A stretch of DNA of 64,000 nucleotides from Amia ocellicauda (taxonomy: Eukaryota > Chordata > Actinopteri > Amiiformes > Amiidae): positions 17,001,550-17,065,549 of the forward strand of contig NC_089869.1 of NCBI RefSeq assembly GCF_036373705.1, given 5' to 3'. The translations under genes were made by a program, and so were the position numbers. The notes below the pieces were generated by a model. That model searched no databases. It was not told the DNA's origin and saw only the letters and a program-made list of their open reading frames with translations. Of this stretch, positions 15,530 to 27,561 are shown in pieces (the stretch's first letter is position 1; each line of letters begins with the position of its first letter).

Positions 15530-18500
15530 TTAACCATGTAATGAAGCCTGGACTTCGGAGAGCCTGGTGCAGCTGGGGGTGCCCATCTTCTGTGCCCTTT
15601 GGTACAGATCACTGTCTCCAAAATACCGAGCCCTGTACAGCAAACCTTCCTCTAGAAGACAAGAACAGCCATTTTTAAAAGATGCTCAAAGGGCATCTAT
15701 TTGCATGAAGTGATCATTTTTTATTTTTGTCTATGTATAACGTATGCATATTTATATATATATACAAAAAATCTAGGAGTTCTTTCATATTACCTTACCT
15801 TAATGAGGAATCATGTCGAAATTCTTACAAATACTGAAATATTACTTTAACAATATATTTACACTCACAACTTGAACTTTTTCCCCTTATCATAAGGTCT
15901 CCCAATCATTCAGAAACTCTAAAGCATTGTGCCGAGAGAAATGGCAGATTTTCGAAGCTGCTTTATTTTGAACTTACTCTGTTGTTTTTCTTTCCAACAG
16001 TTGTTCCTAAGGTTGGCAATATAATCATCTTCTACACTTCGCTCTACATTTTTCAGGTTCATTCCAGTGTACTCCTCTGTAAAGTGTTCTCCCACATAGT
16101 AAGGCACATTCAGAGTCTCCGTTAGCCTTCTGTGAGTGTGGCCCACTGACCTACATTTTGAAAAGCAAAGTTAGACATTTACTCTATAGGCACCATCTGT
16201 TGATACAGTTCATGGATATCCACTTCAACCATCACATCTGCATACCAGGCGGATCACCGGAGACCGTTGAAATAATATAATGCTACGAGTTCTGCTCTGA
16301 TGCAAAGTTAGTTAAATATATTGTAAGAGACTATAAAAGCTAGAATGAAGAGTGCACTTACATGGATATTGAAATGACAAACAAATTAGAAATGATTAAA
16401 TCATTAAAATGCATAAAAGAAAGACTTTAGTGTTAAATTATTTTCTGCAACTAAAGAGGATCTTGATAACTCTTGCAAGTCTGCAGCATTGCAGTTTCTC
16501 TACAAACGTGAGGGCAGATTGTAAGTGAAAAGGTGCTAATTTAGCAGATTAGATTAAATATTGATTAACTGATTTCTTAAGGTGGTTGGATACAATAATT
16601 TATGAAATTATTTACACAGGGTTAGTTAACTAAATTGCATCATCTGGACTCCAATTGTTTGTAATTTAAAGCAGATAAGATCAATCAATATGTCCTGAAG
16701 CCAAACAGTGAGTCAATACCTCCCTCTCTTTATCATGTCATTAATCCATGAACCACAAAAAAACTAAAAAGAAAACTTTCACAGAATGGTCACTTTTTAT
16801 TTCATGAATAAAACAGAAAGGGGATATTCATGTGCATGCTGTTTTTTAAATTGATGCAGAAAGTCAACGATGTTTGGTAAAACTGACTAATCGCTGGGTA
16901 AGTGATTAGCTAGTTGGGAAATGTGCATTTATGTCATACTGGTAATTTTGCAATGTGTGGTTACAATTACTCAAAGAGTGTATGAAAGGCAGGAGTCCAC
17001 TATTTCAAATCATCTATCTGTGAAAGAGAGGCCAGTGGATTAAGTGTTTGAATTGATCAGTCACTGGACAGTTCTCCAGGGATTGCGGAGACCCAATTCC
17101 TACATTTTAAACCAATGAATGGACTGGATTTAATGTGTTATTTTTTTTTATTTATACAGGGTGGGGGGAATGTTTTTAGATTTTTGTTGATTTTAAATCT
17201 CTATATATTGTAGCTGAAAAGATCTGCTGTATAATTTCCCCTGGATGATCTTGATTACGTAACTGTGGTTCAGATCCATTTCACTAGTGCATTAATTTGA
17301 GGCTTTAGACTGACAACCAGGCTGTAAGATCACTCAAATTCAGCTCTAAATATGGCCTTATTTAGATTTCATTAGAAGCCCTTCCAAAAACCAGACAGAA
17401 GACACACTCACGCTCTGTGGCTGAGGCTGTACGGAGGATTGGACACCATCATCTGACTCAAGGCTGAAACTATGATGAGGATCAAGATGGGCATCAACTG
17501 GACAAACAGGGCCAGACCCCCCTGTACAAAACACACAAGCTTCTGACGTTGCACATATGGATTGATTGTACTGACATGACATCACACATTATCATCGTGT
17601 AATGATTTATTGATAACTAAAATCAAACTGAAGTGTAAAACAGGCTCAAACTGGAGAAATCTTCATGTTAAGTAAGTACTACAAGCGATATAAACTGCCT
17701 CATATATAAGTTAGAGTAATTCAGAATACCCAGATGAAAAAAGGACTAGATTTGAGCTTTGTAATTGTGCACAACGACATTATCACAAACTACATTGAAG
17801 TAGTATCAATTCACAGAAGCTCTAGGAGTTCACTAAGACAATACTGGATGAGTGGGCTTCGCTTATAAAATGAAAATCAATGACAACACTATTGCAAACA
17901 AAGTCTGGTATGGTATGCATGTAGTTTCATCTCAGGAATAAAAAAAACAAAAGGAAAATCTTCGGATATAAACATTGCAACACCAACGGACTACAGAATA
18001 TAAGCACAGTCTATAAATTAAACATCATAGTTTGTTTTACCAGTGGAAAGTCACGTAACCGTCTTCACAGAGAAAATCAAAACTCTTACTCACGTCCCCC
18101 TGTTGTTCTCTCCTCTCTGGTCTCTGATACGTGTAGCGCATTCGTCCATTACTATAGACATGAACATTACCTTTTAATGAACAAAAAGAACAGATGAAAC
18201 TTCAGATGAAAGATACTGTACATAACACTGTACATAACCAAAACCAAAAACATGAATGTATCTTCGGTGTATTGGTGGATCTTGGTACACCACCAATTCT
18301 GAATCACTACTCCAGAATGACATGGGGTTTCACTAAAAAAATGTTTAACATTGTCTAATGAGATTTTACCTTTAGGATATTATCTGATTTCTTAAAAACA
18401 AAAAAGTATACTATCTGGACAATTAGGCTAGATTTCTAAATATTATTGAAGTGTTAGGTTAATTAATTGCCAGATCTGTTTGAAATGAAAATTTGGTTGA

Positions 18501-19225
18501 TGAAGAAAAGCAGGATAACAAAAGGGAAAGTCTGAAATTAGAAAAGGTGACCAAGCTAGGTTTAAACTAGGGATACAGATACATTTATGAATGATTGTAT
18601 AGTTGCATTTATGTTGTTTATACATTAAATCAGGATAATGAAGCTATATTTTACATTAAAAGGAAATTATGTGTTAAATGAGGTTAAGGTTGGAGCCCCC
18701 AGGAAACTTAGGCTTTAGTTAAGGACAGGGCTGCTATTCTACTGACTTGATGTAATTGTGTGTAGATTTGTATAGGTCTATTCAAATCTTGGCGTTGGCT
18801 GGGTTAAATGGGCCATAGAATCCTACTGATGCCATACTTTGGATATAAGGAAAAGTCTCTCCTTTCTGTGCTGGAATTCAGTCTGACTTTTCAGCACACA
18901 TTCTTAATATTAGTCTAATTAATTGCATAAGGCAGAAGGTACTCGAATGTGCCACAGCACACTGGTTGGGAAATAAAAATGGTGTAAATGTCCATCCCTC
19001 ATGGGAGAGAGACTCACTTGATGGGAAGCCGCCCCCAAAGAACATGTTGAAGAGGTCCTCGGGGGAGATGTCTGCCTCGAAGCCGCGGTGGAAGTCCGTA
19101 TGCGAATGGCCGTGTCGCGAAGGGTGCGCCTTCTCCTCCCCAAATTGGTCGTACTGTTTCCGTTTGTCAGCATTACTGAGCACCGCATAAGCATTCCCAA
19201 TAGCTAAAACCAAGAACATGACAAT

Positions 19226-19260
<35 letters not shown>

Positions 19261-22200
19261 CATCATCATCATCATCATCTATTTCTTAGCAGACGCCCTT
19301 ATCCAGGGCAACTATAAAGACAAGGCTGGAGAAAAAAATGGGATGAGATTGTACAGACAGGAGGACCTTTAGGATTAGAAAGCCTTTATTCCGTCTGTAG
19401 CCAAAATATGGAAAAATCCTTCTTGTCAGCAGTAATAATTAATCAATCTTAAAACAAGTAAAACTATCTGACTTGTAGAACATAAATAATGGCAAGCTTT
19501 TTTCAGGATTACAAACTTATTTATATTTTACAAATGTTCAAAAGAAATACAGTAAACAATATATTCCTACAAATGCAACATTGTTAATGATATTTCAGTC
19601 CCTTCCTATTTCTTACCATTTTAAGCAGATGTCCCTTGATGCAAACACCGAGAAACAACCCAATACTGACATCTACAGACGAATGAGTTGAAAGCAGCAA
19701 AAGCACAGTAACAAGGTGCTTACCTTTAAAAGCCTCAGTTGCACCTGGAGCGTGGTTTTTATCTGGATGGAACTTCAGGGCTAGTTTTCTATATGCCTTT
19801 TTCAAGTCATCTTCTGTAGCATCTCTATTGACTCCCAGAATTTCATAATAGTCCTTACACTGTTTTATTCTGGGAACAGCACAAAATAACCAAATAAATT
19901 AAAACAAACAAACAAAAAAACAACAACACAATGCTAAGAAATCTAAGACGTAGGCATTAGAAAGCAAGTCTCAAAGTGATACCTATAAGTAGCAATAATC
20001 TACACTCACCTAAAGGATTATTAGGAACACCATACTAATACTGTGTTTGACCCCCTTTCGCCTTCAGAACTGCCTTAATTCTACGTGGCATTGATTCAAC
20101 AAGGTGCTGAAAGCATTGTTTAGAAATGTTGGCCCATATTGATAGGATAGCATCTTGCAGTTGATGGAGATTTGTGGGATGCACATCCAGGGCACGAAGC
20201 TCCCGTTCCACCACATCCCAAAGATGCTCTATTGGGTTGAGATCTGGTGACTGTGGGGGCCAGTTTAGTACAGTGAACTCATTGTCATGTTCAAGAAACC
20301 AATTTGAAATGATTCGACCTTTGTGACATGGTGCATTATCCTGCTGGAAGTAGCCATCAGAGGATGGGTACATGGTGGTCATAAAGGGATGGACATGGTC
20401 AGAAACAATGCTCAGGTAGGCCGTGGCATTTAAACGATGCCCAATTGGCACTAAGGGGCCTAAAGTGTGCCAAGAAAACATCCCCCACACCATTACACCA
20501 CCACCACCAGCCTGCACAGTGGAAACAAGGCATGATGGATCCATGTTCTCATTCTGTTTACGCCAAATTCTGACTCTACCATCTGAATGTCTCAACAGAA
20601 ATCGAGACTCATCAGACCAGGCAACATTTTTCCAGTCTTCAACTGTCCAATTTTGGTGAGCTTGTGCAAATTGTAGCCTCTTTTTCCTATTTGTAGTGGA
20701 GATGAGTGGTACCCGGTGGGGTCTTCTGCTGTTGTAGCCCATCCGCCTCAAGGTTGTACGTGTTGTGGCTTCACAAATGCTTTGCTGCATACCTCGGTTG
20801 TAACGAGTGGTTATTTCAGTCAAAGTTGCTCTTCTATCAGCTTGAATCAGTCGGCCCATTCTCCTCTGACCTCTAGCATCAACAAGGCATTTTCGCCCAC
20901 AGGACTGCCGCATACTGGATGTTTTTCCCTTTTCACACCATTCTTTGTAAACCCTAGAAATGGTTGTGCGTGAAAATCCCAGTAACTGAGCAGATTGTGA
21001 AATACTCAGACCGGCCCGTCTGGCACCAACAACCATGCCACGCTCAAAATTGCTTAAATCACCTTTCTTTCCCATTCAGACATTCAGTTTGGAGTTCAGG
21101 AGATTGTCTTGACCAGGACCACACCCCTAAATGCATTGAAGCAACTGCCATGTGATTGGTTAATTAGAAAATTGCATTAATGAGAAATTGAACAGGTGTT
21201 CCTAATAATCCTTTAGGTGAGTGTATTTCCACCTCCTAATGTAGGATATCTTAAGTTGTCCCGGAAAAAAAAAGTGGAGGCTAATGAGTTATACATAATT
21301 GATGGAGAAAATGGGAAACAAAATGAATGGCAAATAAATACCTTTTGACGGCATCTAGCTGATCTGGCGTGTATGGTTTGCTGGTCTCTGTGGTTTTCTC
21401 CCCGGCCGTGGAGCACCCCCCCTCCCCTGCTCTCCGGCGGTGTGCTCCTTTACACTCACTGGGGCCCGACTGCTGGGGCTGGCTGGACGGCTTCCCATTC
21501 TGTGTGATTGACTCTATCAAGGCTGCAACAAAAGAGCATCCCTGTGTCATTGTGCTGTGGCAATGCACTTGATTCAGTTCAGCCTGGGCCATGCCATGGG
21601 AAAATCAACTTTTTCATTTTATTTTGTAATGTACAATGTGCACTGCAGTTAAATGCCAATTCAGAACTTTGCAGTTCAGCTATTAGCATAAACATTTGTA
21701 TTTAAAATCACAAGAAATGTGGAAAATAAGTACTTCACCTGTGTGTAATCCCCATGACTCCAGATCAGATTTCTACCAATTCTCATGCTTTCAAATCAAA
21801 CTCTCCTGTTTGTGATCTTCTCTGGCTTTTAAGTATTATTACTGTTTGTGTGTTTCTAATGTATAAATGCGTCTGCCAGATAATAGTACAACAGACAGTA
21901 ATATTCATAGTCCATCAATCCAAGTCGTATGGAACATCATTTCACAAGTAGTATAATGATCAACACTTTACAGTCGTTAGTACTATAATAAGTAATATTT
22001 GCATTTATATTTAATTTAATTCAATTGCAAATGCAAAATTTCAACAACACAGTCATTTACATGTAAATGTACATGGTCTATGAAGCAGACTGACTCTATG
22101 TCCTCTCTCTCTGTGACACACACAGTTTTCCCTCTGTGCATGTCTCAGTACCTTAACTCCAGAATGGTTTTAGTGATGTAGAACATCTAGAACAATGACT

Positions 22201-24172
22201 ATGACATACAGAGAAAATATAAGCAGACATATAAGCAAACCAATTTAATAATAGACATTTTATATTGATATTTCTGCTATTTTATAAGCAGCATTATGTA
22301 AAGTCAGTTTACAAAAAAATAAAATAAATACTACCATTCATTAAAAACAATCCTTGGATTCTTGGATTTCTTAAACAGTACTTATACACAAAATGTAAAA
22401 AAAATGTTACATGTGTTTAATATTATCAAACCACCCCATCAAACATTGAAAAACAAGTAGCCATATATCAGTTTGCCAAGTGAATGATTAGTAAGTATAA
22501 ATGATTGTATAAAACCATATTGGAATGGTTGCAGTTTTAAAAGTTAAAATATTTTTAGAACATCAACATGAAAACAACCACAAATATTTACTATTCACTC
22601 AAAAGATCCAACAAACAACCAAATCAAGTTAACAATTGTATGTTGCCCTGGATAATGATGTCTGCTAAAAAATATTATTAAAATAAATGACAAGTGTTAC
22701 AAAGAGAGGCTTGACTGCAAATAAATGTCAGCTTTTAGTATGGTTTAATCCTACATAAAATGCACATATTAATATTTAGGCATACTGCACATACAAACTG
22801 ATTTAATATGAAAAGTAGAAACACATTACTGACGAATGCTTCTTTTATTAACTATGGTCACGTATCTGCTTTTGCAACAATTATGTAAAACCGCTGAAAT
22901 GACATTCCACAATAAAAATATATAGGCCTATATATTAAAATTAATAGTTAATAAACGACTGACTCCACCTTCAAATATCGTTATGCTTTCAGATGCTACA
23001 GCCATTTGAAAGTCACGTTTGAATCAGGTCTTCCCAACTTTTAATACTATAGGTATCGTATATCTTCCATTCGCTTCAATGTACCCCCAGCTAAAACGGT
23101 GAATTATCATATAAACTCGACAAACACACAGCATTAGAGCTTTTAAGTACTGCAGTACACATGGACACAATACGTCCTGAAGTTATCAAACCACTAGAAC
23201 AACTGAAAGTACAGCTGTTTTCTAAGCTTTGGTGTAACTAAATGTAAACACAGCACCATTCAAAACAGCATCTAGGCCTTACTGATATTCACCTTTAAGA
23301 GTTAGTGCATTTCACAGCTTTGGGAAACCAAATATATAGAATCACCAGGACAGGATCAACAGGTTCACATGAATAGCACTGCTAAAATGTTAAAAATATA
23401 ATGAAATAAATCAGTGAGATTAGATGTGTTTTTACTACAACAGTACAGGTTGTTCATGGGAACAGTAGTTCTAGGGCAGCCTGTGATTTCACGGTCCACA
23501 ATCAAGCCAGTAATTAATAATAATAGTAATAAATATTATACTCTTAAATACAATAAACTACATACATTTAGGACTGCATACAAATAACTTTTCTATTTCA
23601 ACGACACCACATCTGTTGTTCCTAAGTGCACGAAAAACTGCATTAAAACACCAACTACCAGAATCCCCTGCGGGGCATCCTCTATACGACCCTATTCGTG
23701 TGCATGCTGGGAAATGAAGTCCCGCCCAAAATAACGTTAACGTATTTATAATCAACAATCGCAAAGAAACTTAGAAACATATAATAAAATAAACTACTGT
23801 TATATCTTCGGATTTTATTATTCTAACGATAACAGGTAGGCAAATGAATCCAATAGGAATATCGGTGTTATACTTTTGCAGAACTACTTCTACCAAAAAC
23901 AACTTCGGTCGCTGCTTTCCTCACACATGCGCAGTAGGGCGTCCCAGTTTCCGCAAGGCCCTCAATACTTCGAGCACGATTAGAGCTCCGGTAAGGGGTT
24001 TGAGTCTGTCAGCACTGGTTATTGCGTTTGTCGACATACCTTTCGCCCTGTCCGTTGGAAACAACTTCTCTGCCTTCTCCAGGAACCGTAGGGCCTTTTC
24101 TGTTTTGTTATCGCGGATGGCCGACGCAGCAATCTCAATGCAGCGCTCCGCTTCGTCCCTGTTTGATTCCAT
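15530..24172 (-). CDS. DNAJB12: DNAJB12, ER-membrane J-domain co-chaperone (complete CDS, 8 coding exons)
   Basis: Minus-strand coding exons: 24040-24172, 21342-21522, 19724-19869, 19018-19203, 18094-18170, 17412-17521, 15978-16150 and 15530-15651. All have GT-AG borders and join in frame to 375 codons plus TAA, the same length as human. The start [11 protein letters not shown] is conserved. The J domain covers about residues 108-172 with HPD at 139-141, followed by a Gly/Phe-rich segment ([12 protein letters not shown]). One transmembrane helix ([20 protein letters not shown]) is near 248-267. The C-terminal DUF1977 region includes [19 protein letters not shown]. Known role: a tail-region-anchored ER J protein with its J domain in the cytosol that recruits Hsc70 for quality control and ER-associated degradation of membrane proteins. 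The intron between the second and third coding exons contains an intact DD36E transposon in the same orientation. Promoter is shared head-to-head with TRMT2B. Confidence 0.97.
19228..19320 (+). repeat. (TTA)n/(CAT)n tract with SINE-like tail
   Basis: A (TTA)n then (CAT)n microsatellite leads directly into TTAGCAGACGCCCTTATCC and AGGGCAACTA. The same motif recurs near 22641-22690 (reverse), 29675-29735 and 60330-60410. It resembles the 3' tail widely seen in fish SINE/LINE families. It lies in a DNAJB12 intron, just upstream of coding exon 4. Confidence 0.6.
20003..21223 (-). mobile_element. Intact Tc1/mariner DD36E transposon, copy 1
   Basis: A 1221-bp element with perfect 29-bp terminal inverted repeats (20003-20031 and 21195-21223, starting CACTCACCTAAAGG), flanked by TA on both sides. 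It encodes one uninterrupted 346-residue transposase. It sits in a DNAJB12 intron in the same orientation as the gene. The length, short repeats and catalytic spacing fit the DD36E group called Incomer in the literature; that family name is from memory. Confidence 0.92.
20035..21075 (-). CDS. Tc1/mariner DD36E transposase, copy 1 (intact ORF)
   Basis: 346 residues starting [20 protein letters not shown]. The N-terminal part is a paired-type helix-turn-helix DNA-binding domain ([20 protein letters not shown]). The DDE catalytic domain follows: first Asp in AWSDESRF, a glycine-rich [13 protein letters not shown] box, second Asp in FQQDNAPCH, and the Glu in [12 protein letters not shown]. Counting residues between the second Asp and the Glu gives 36, so the triad is DD36E and not the classical DD34E. 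No stop or frameshift is present. Expected activity is cut-and-paste transposition into TA, acting in the nucleus. Compared with the copy at 27956-28996, it differs at four positions (R/H, R/S, S/T, Q/E). Confidence 0.93.
   Translation of the reverse strand: MGKKGDLSNFERGMVVGARRAGLSISQSAQLLGFSRTTISRVYKEWCEKGKTSSMRQSCGRKCLVDARGQRRMGRLIQADRRATLTEITTRYNRGMQQSICEATTRTTLRRMGYNSRRPHRVPLISTTNRKKRLQFAQAHQNWTVEDWKNVAWSDESRFLLRHSDGRVRIWRKQNENMDPSCLVSTVQAGGGGVMVWGMFSWHTLGPLVPIGHRLNATAYLSIVSDHVHPFMTTMYPSSDGYFQQDNAPCHKGRIISNWFLEHDNEFTVLNWPPQSPDLNPIEHLWDVVERELRALDVHPTNLHQLQDAILSIWANISKQCFQHLVESMPRRIKAVLKAKGGQTQY
21523..24039 (-). other. DNAJB12: DNAJB12 first coding intron
   Basis: A 2.5 kb AT-rich intron. 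A truncated copy of the TTAGCAGAC-type repeat lies in reverse orientation near 22641-22690. Nothing else is recognised. Confidence 0.6.
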
Positions 24173-24464
24173 CGCGGAAATACCAAGCTCTCCGCCGGCG
24201 GGCGCGTCCAGATGACGTCAGAGCAAGTCATTGCACTTGGGTTCACTATTTAGACGTCAGGCTGATGCGTTCGAAAGGGCACAGCATTTCCTACATGTTG
24301 CTCCTGTAAATTAATATTTACTTAAGTAACTCAGCAGTATATAACTTTTATTGTACCTGCCTCCCAGGATATTACTCTACTTACTAATTCATATGGAGCA
24401 CATAGGGGAAACATTTTAATACCCTCAATAATGTATTATCACTAAGCAATAATCGTTGTTAATC
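24173..24464. promoter_or_regulatory. Divergent DNAJB12 / TRMT2B promoter
   Basis: The two start codons face away from each other only 292 bases apart. The DNAJB12 side is CpG-rich (about 24180-24215) and contains a full palindromic CRE, TGACGTCA, at 24213-24220. A partial GACGTCA match lies near 24253. This is the arrangement of a bidirectional housekeeping promoter; activity in both directions is inferred. Confidence 0.7.
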
Positions 24465-25940
24465 ATGTTAGGACCCCTATGTCCATATCTGACTTTGCAT
24501 AGTTCAAGAGCACATGTACTGCGCCGAGGTCCTATGCGCTTTTTGAGCTGTATGGTGACTGGAGTTGGTGACCAAGAAAACTCAAAAGACAGTAACAGTA
24601 AAGCATGGGTTAAAAGGAAAAACAAGAAGAAACTGAGAAGTCCTCTAGGGAATGAGCACTTGTCCTGGGAAGAGAGGCTGGCTGATGCTGTGACACCACT
24701 GTGGAGGCTTAAATATGAAGAGCAACTTCAGGTAAAATATGAGGAGCAGCAGAAAATCCTTCTTCAGCTATCTGCCCAGCTGGCACAGGGAGCTGACTCA
24801 CTGGCTGGCGTGCCTTGGACCAGAGGTCAGCTGAGTTTCCCCCTGCTGCCCACCCAGCCCTCACCAGTGAAAGATGGCTACAGAAACAAATCCACCTTCT
24901 CTGTCAACAGAGGAGTGGATGGTAACCCCAAAACTGTTGGGTTCTATGTTGGCGCTGGAAGGGACAAGAATATTGTCTGTGTCCATGCAGACCATCTCCA
25001 GAATGTGCCAGAAAAACATAAACTAGTGGCAAGGATGTATGAAGAATTTATGCGGATTTCCCCATTAGAACCCTGCCTTTTGTTTCATGAGGGCGGTCAC
25101 TGGCGGGAGGTGACTGTGAGGACCAATGCAGTGGGCGACACCATGGCAATTGTGTACTTCCAACCCCAGAGCCTGACCCCGGAGGAAATAAACTATCATA
25201 AAGCAGCTCTGGTGGACTTCTTCATCCAGGGCCCAGGGACGGCCTGTCAACTGGACTCTCTGTACTTCCAAGAGAGCGCCAGGACCCGCTGCAGTAACGA
25301 AGACTCCCCCTACCAGCTGCTCTTCGGTGAGGCCCACATCTACGAGGAGCTTCTTGGGCTGAGGCTCCGAATCTCCGCGGACGCCTTCTTTCAGGTGAAC
25401 ACTTCAGCAGCAGAGGTGCTGTACCGCACAGTGGGAGAGCTGAGTCGCGCTGACGGAGAGGGAACTCTGCTGGACGTGTGCTGTGGAACCGGCGCCATTG
25501 GCCTCTCTCTGTCAGGAAAGGTGCAGAAGGTCATTGGCATTGAAGTGATCGAGCAGGCTGTGCAGGATGCCGAGTTTAACGCCACTCTCAACGGAGTGCC
25601 CAACTGCGAGTTTCTGCCAGGCAAGGCGGAAGTGCTCCTGCCACAGCTAATGCCCTCGCTGAGCTCCGAACCGAATCTCATCGCTGTTGTGAACCCGTCC
25701 CGCGCCGGGCTGCACTACCTAGTCACCCGCACCCTCCGAAACTGTGCTGCCATCCACAGGCTGCTCTACATCTCCTGTAAGACGGAAGGGGAAGCCATGA
25801 GGAACTTCAGAGAGCTTTGCTGCCCCCCAGACCGGCAGAAGAAACTCAACGGGGATCCCTTCATCCCAACTCTAGCTGTGCCGGTAGACATGTTTCCACA
25901 CACAGCTCACTGTGAACTGGTACTGGTCTTTGAGAGGTAG
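24465..25940 (+). CDS. TRMT2B: TRMT2B, mitochondrial RNA m5U methyltransferase (single-exon CDS)
   Basis: An uninterrupted ORF of 491 residues from the ATG at 24465 to TAG at 25940; an in-frame TTG nine bases earlier is not a credible start. Residues 1-40 are basic and Ser-rich with few acidic residues, as expected for a mitochondrial presequence. A conserved block reads NGYRNKSTFSVNRG-like (here DGYRNKSTFSVNRG). The SAM-binding motif LLDVCCGTGAIGLSL is near residues 335-349. The catalytic Cys is in LYISCK (about residue 438), and the general-base Glu is near the C-terminus in HCELVLVF. Known role: S-adenosylmethionine-dependent formation of 5-methyluridine in mitochondrial tRNA and rRNA. The human gene is multi-exonic, so the lack of introns here is unusual. 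It is transcribed divergently from DNAJB12. Confidence 0.93.
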   Translation: MLGPLCPYLTLHSSRAHVLRRGPMRFLSCMVTGVGDQENSKDSNSKAWVKRKNKKKLRSPLGNEHLSWEERLADAVTPLWRLKYEEQLQVKYEEQQKILLQLSAQLAQGADSLAGVPWTRGQLSFPLLPTQPSPVKDGYRNKSTFSVNRGVDGNPKTVGFYVGAGRDKNIVCVHADHLQNVPEKHKLVARMYEEFMRISPLEPCLLFHEGGHWREVTVRTNAVGDTMAIVYFQPQSLTPEEINYHKAALVDFFIQGPGTACQLDSLYFQESARTRCSNEDSPYQLLFGEAHIYEELLGLRLRISADAFFQVNTSAAEVLYRTVGELSRADGEGTLLDVCCGTGAIGLSLSGKVQKVIGIEVIEQAVQDAEFNATLNGVPNCEFLPGKAEVLLPQLMPSLSSEPNLIAVVNPSRAGLHYLVTRTLRNCAAIHRLLYISCKTEGEAMRNFRELCCPPDRQKKLNGDPFIPTLAVPVDMFPHTAHCELVLVFER

Positions 25941-26070
25941 CACACTGAGAGATTGTCAGTGAACCAGAAGTGGGCGTGTTCTCCATAGACAGACTGAAGT
26001 GCAAGGAGGGCAGGAAGATCTTGTTTGAGACTCTGACTGCTCAGCATTAAAGGGATTTTATTCGTTTATA
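25941..26070 (+). other. TRMT2B: TRMT2B 3' UTR with ATTAAA signal
   Basis: An ATTAAA variant polyadenylation signal at 26046-26051 lies about 105 bases after the stop and is followed by T-rich sequence. No long A tract is present, so there is no direct mark of retroposition. Confidence 0.5.
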
Positions 26071-27530
26071 TCTATTTTTTGTCAGTGTAACTAATTAATA
26101 TATTGAAATTCATATAATACTTGTATGTATGTACACTCCTATTACAAGACATGTACATTGACTTTTGTTCTATTTTGTGTGTTCAATGCATATATTGTTT
26201 CATCAGTTTTAATCAATTCATCTTTTTTCAGTTGGAGAGCAATGATGATTTTCTGTTATTTAAATGTTTCTCTTGTTTATTACTAGGTCCATTGCTGACA
26301 TCTTGTGTTTTAACATAGTATAACATGCATGAAATTATATCACTATAATACTCTTAAAACTGGTGGTAGTTCAAATTCATTTCATAAACATATTTTGGTT
26401 GATTATTATGATCCTTTTTAAACAAGGTCCTGAGTAACTGTGTTCATAATATAATGTATATATGCAATGTTCAATTCATAGCTTGCACATAATATGATTC
26501 CCTAAAAGCTGATGTATCCATCATTAATTCACCCATTAAGACAATAACAGTAAGATAAGAGAGCAATACATTGTGTCATATAGGACTAAAAACAGTGTTG
26601 TAGGGGACAGCCAGAATGCATCCATATTATTGAATAGTTAGTTATTGAAATTGTGGCTAAATACTTGTTATACATGAATCTTATTTACATATACTATATT
26701 GATGTCAAGATTTACTGCCTAGTCGGTTGCCCTAGAGAAGCCTAAATATACTAAACCTTAATATACTAAAATACTCTGTATACTACTGTATAGTAGTATA
26801 CTATACTATATTATATTGTTCTGTAATATAATGTACTGTATTTTGCTGTTCTATACTAGACTGTAGTACACTGCAAATCCAATTATATTACTACGCACAA
26901 ACCTAAGGCCATAATTTCTCAGGGAAATTCAATCTGCGAGGAGAGATATTCTGAACATCTCACCATTGTTTCAATGCCTTTTTTTTACTTTAGATTTTAA
27001 CCAATTAAAAAATCACAATTATTGATCATAAGTTGTAAAAAAAAAAAGCACAAGCAGAGTCTAGCTGAGTCTCTCAGAGTCTATCTTGATCCTGCAAGAG
27101 AATAAGACTAATAATTTAAGTGATCCTGACAATGAACAAGACTGCATATTCTCACATTTGTCATTTGCAGACTAATACTAATAATATTAACCTTGTACAA
27201 TCACAATAATGAACCTTATATATGCTAAAATGGATGAAATACTGTGATTGGGGATGTACAATAGATGGCGCTGGTGTACCAAGTTTTACTTCGTTGTATA
27301 ACCATTTGTTTTGTTGACTGCGTTTACTTTTTATCTTACAATATCACAATTATTGTTTTCCATTATCATTCTGAAAGGAAATGTTTAAAATAGCATGATG
27401 CATGTTTACTAATAATCTGTTGTTACTTTTTTTGGCCTGGAAGAAAATAAATATAAAGGTACTATCTCACTGGCAGCACTGTATATTACAGTGGTAATTC
27501 TCAAGTATCATAATACATGACTTCTTACAG
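26071..27530. other. Intergenic, AT-rich
   Basis: No gene is recognised. A stretch at about 26745-26875 is built from TATACTA/TAGTATA-like units and is locally self-complementary. A short (CA)n tract follows at 27531-27557. Confidence 0.5.

Positions 27531-27559
<29 letters not shown>

Positions 27560-27561
<2 letters not shown>

Noticed and set aside
23844-24215. 123-codon plus-strand open frame antisense to DNAJB12 exon 1
   Set aside because: It is the shadow of the DNAJB12 coding exon and its CpG-rich promoter.
24456-24464. Start of TRMT2B at 24456
   Set aside because: The codon there is TTG; the first ATG in frame is at 24465.
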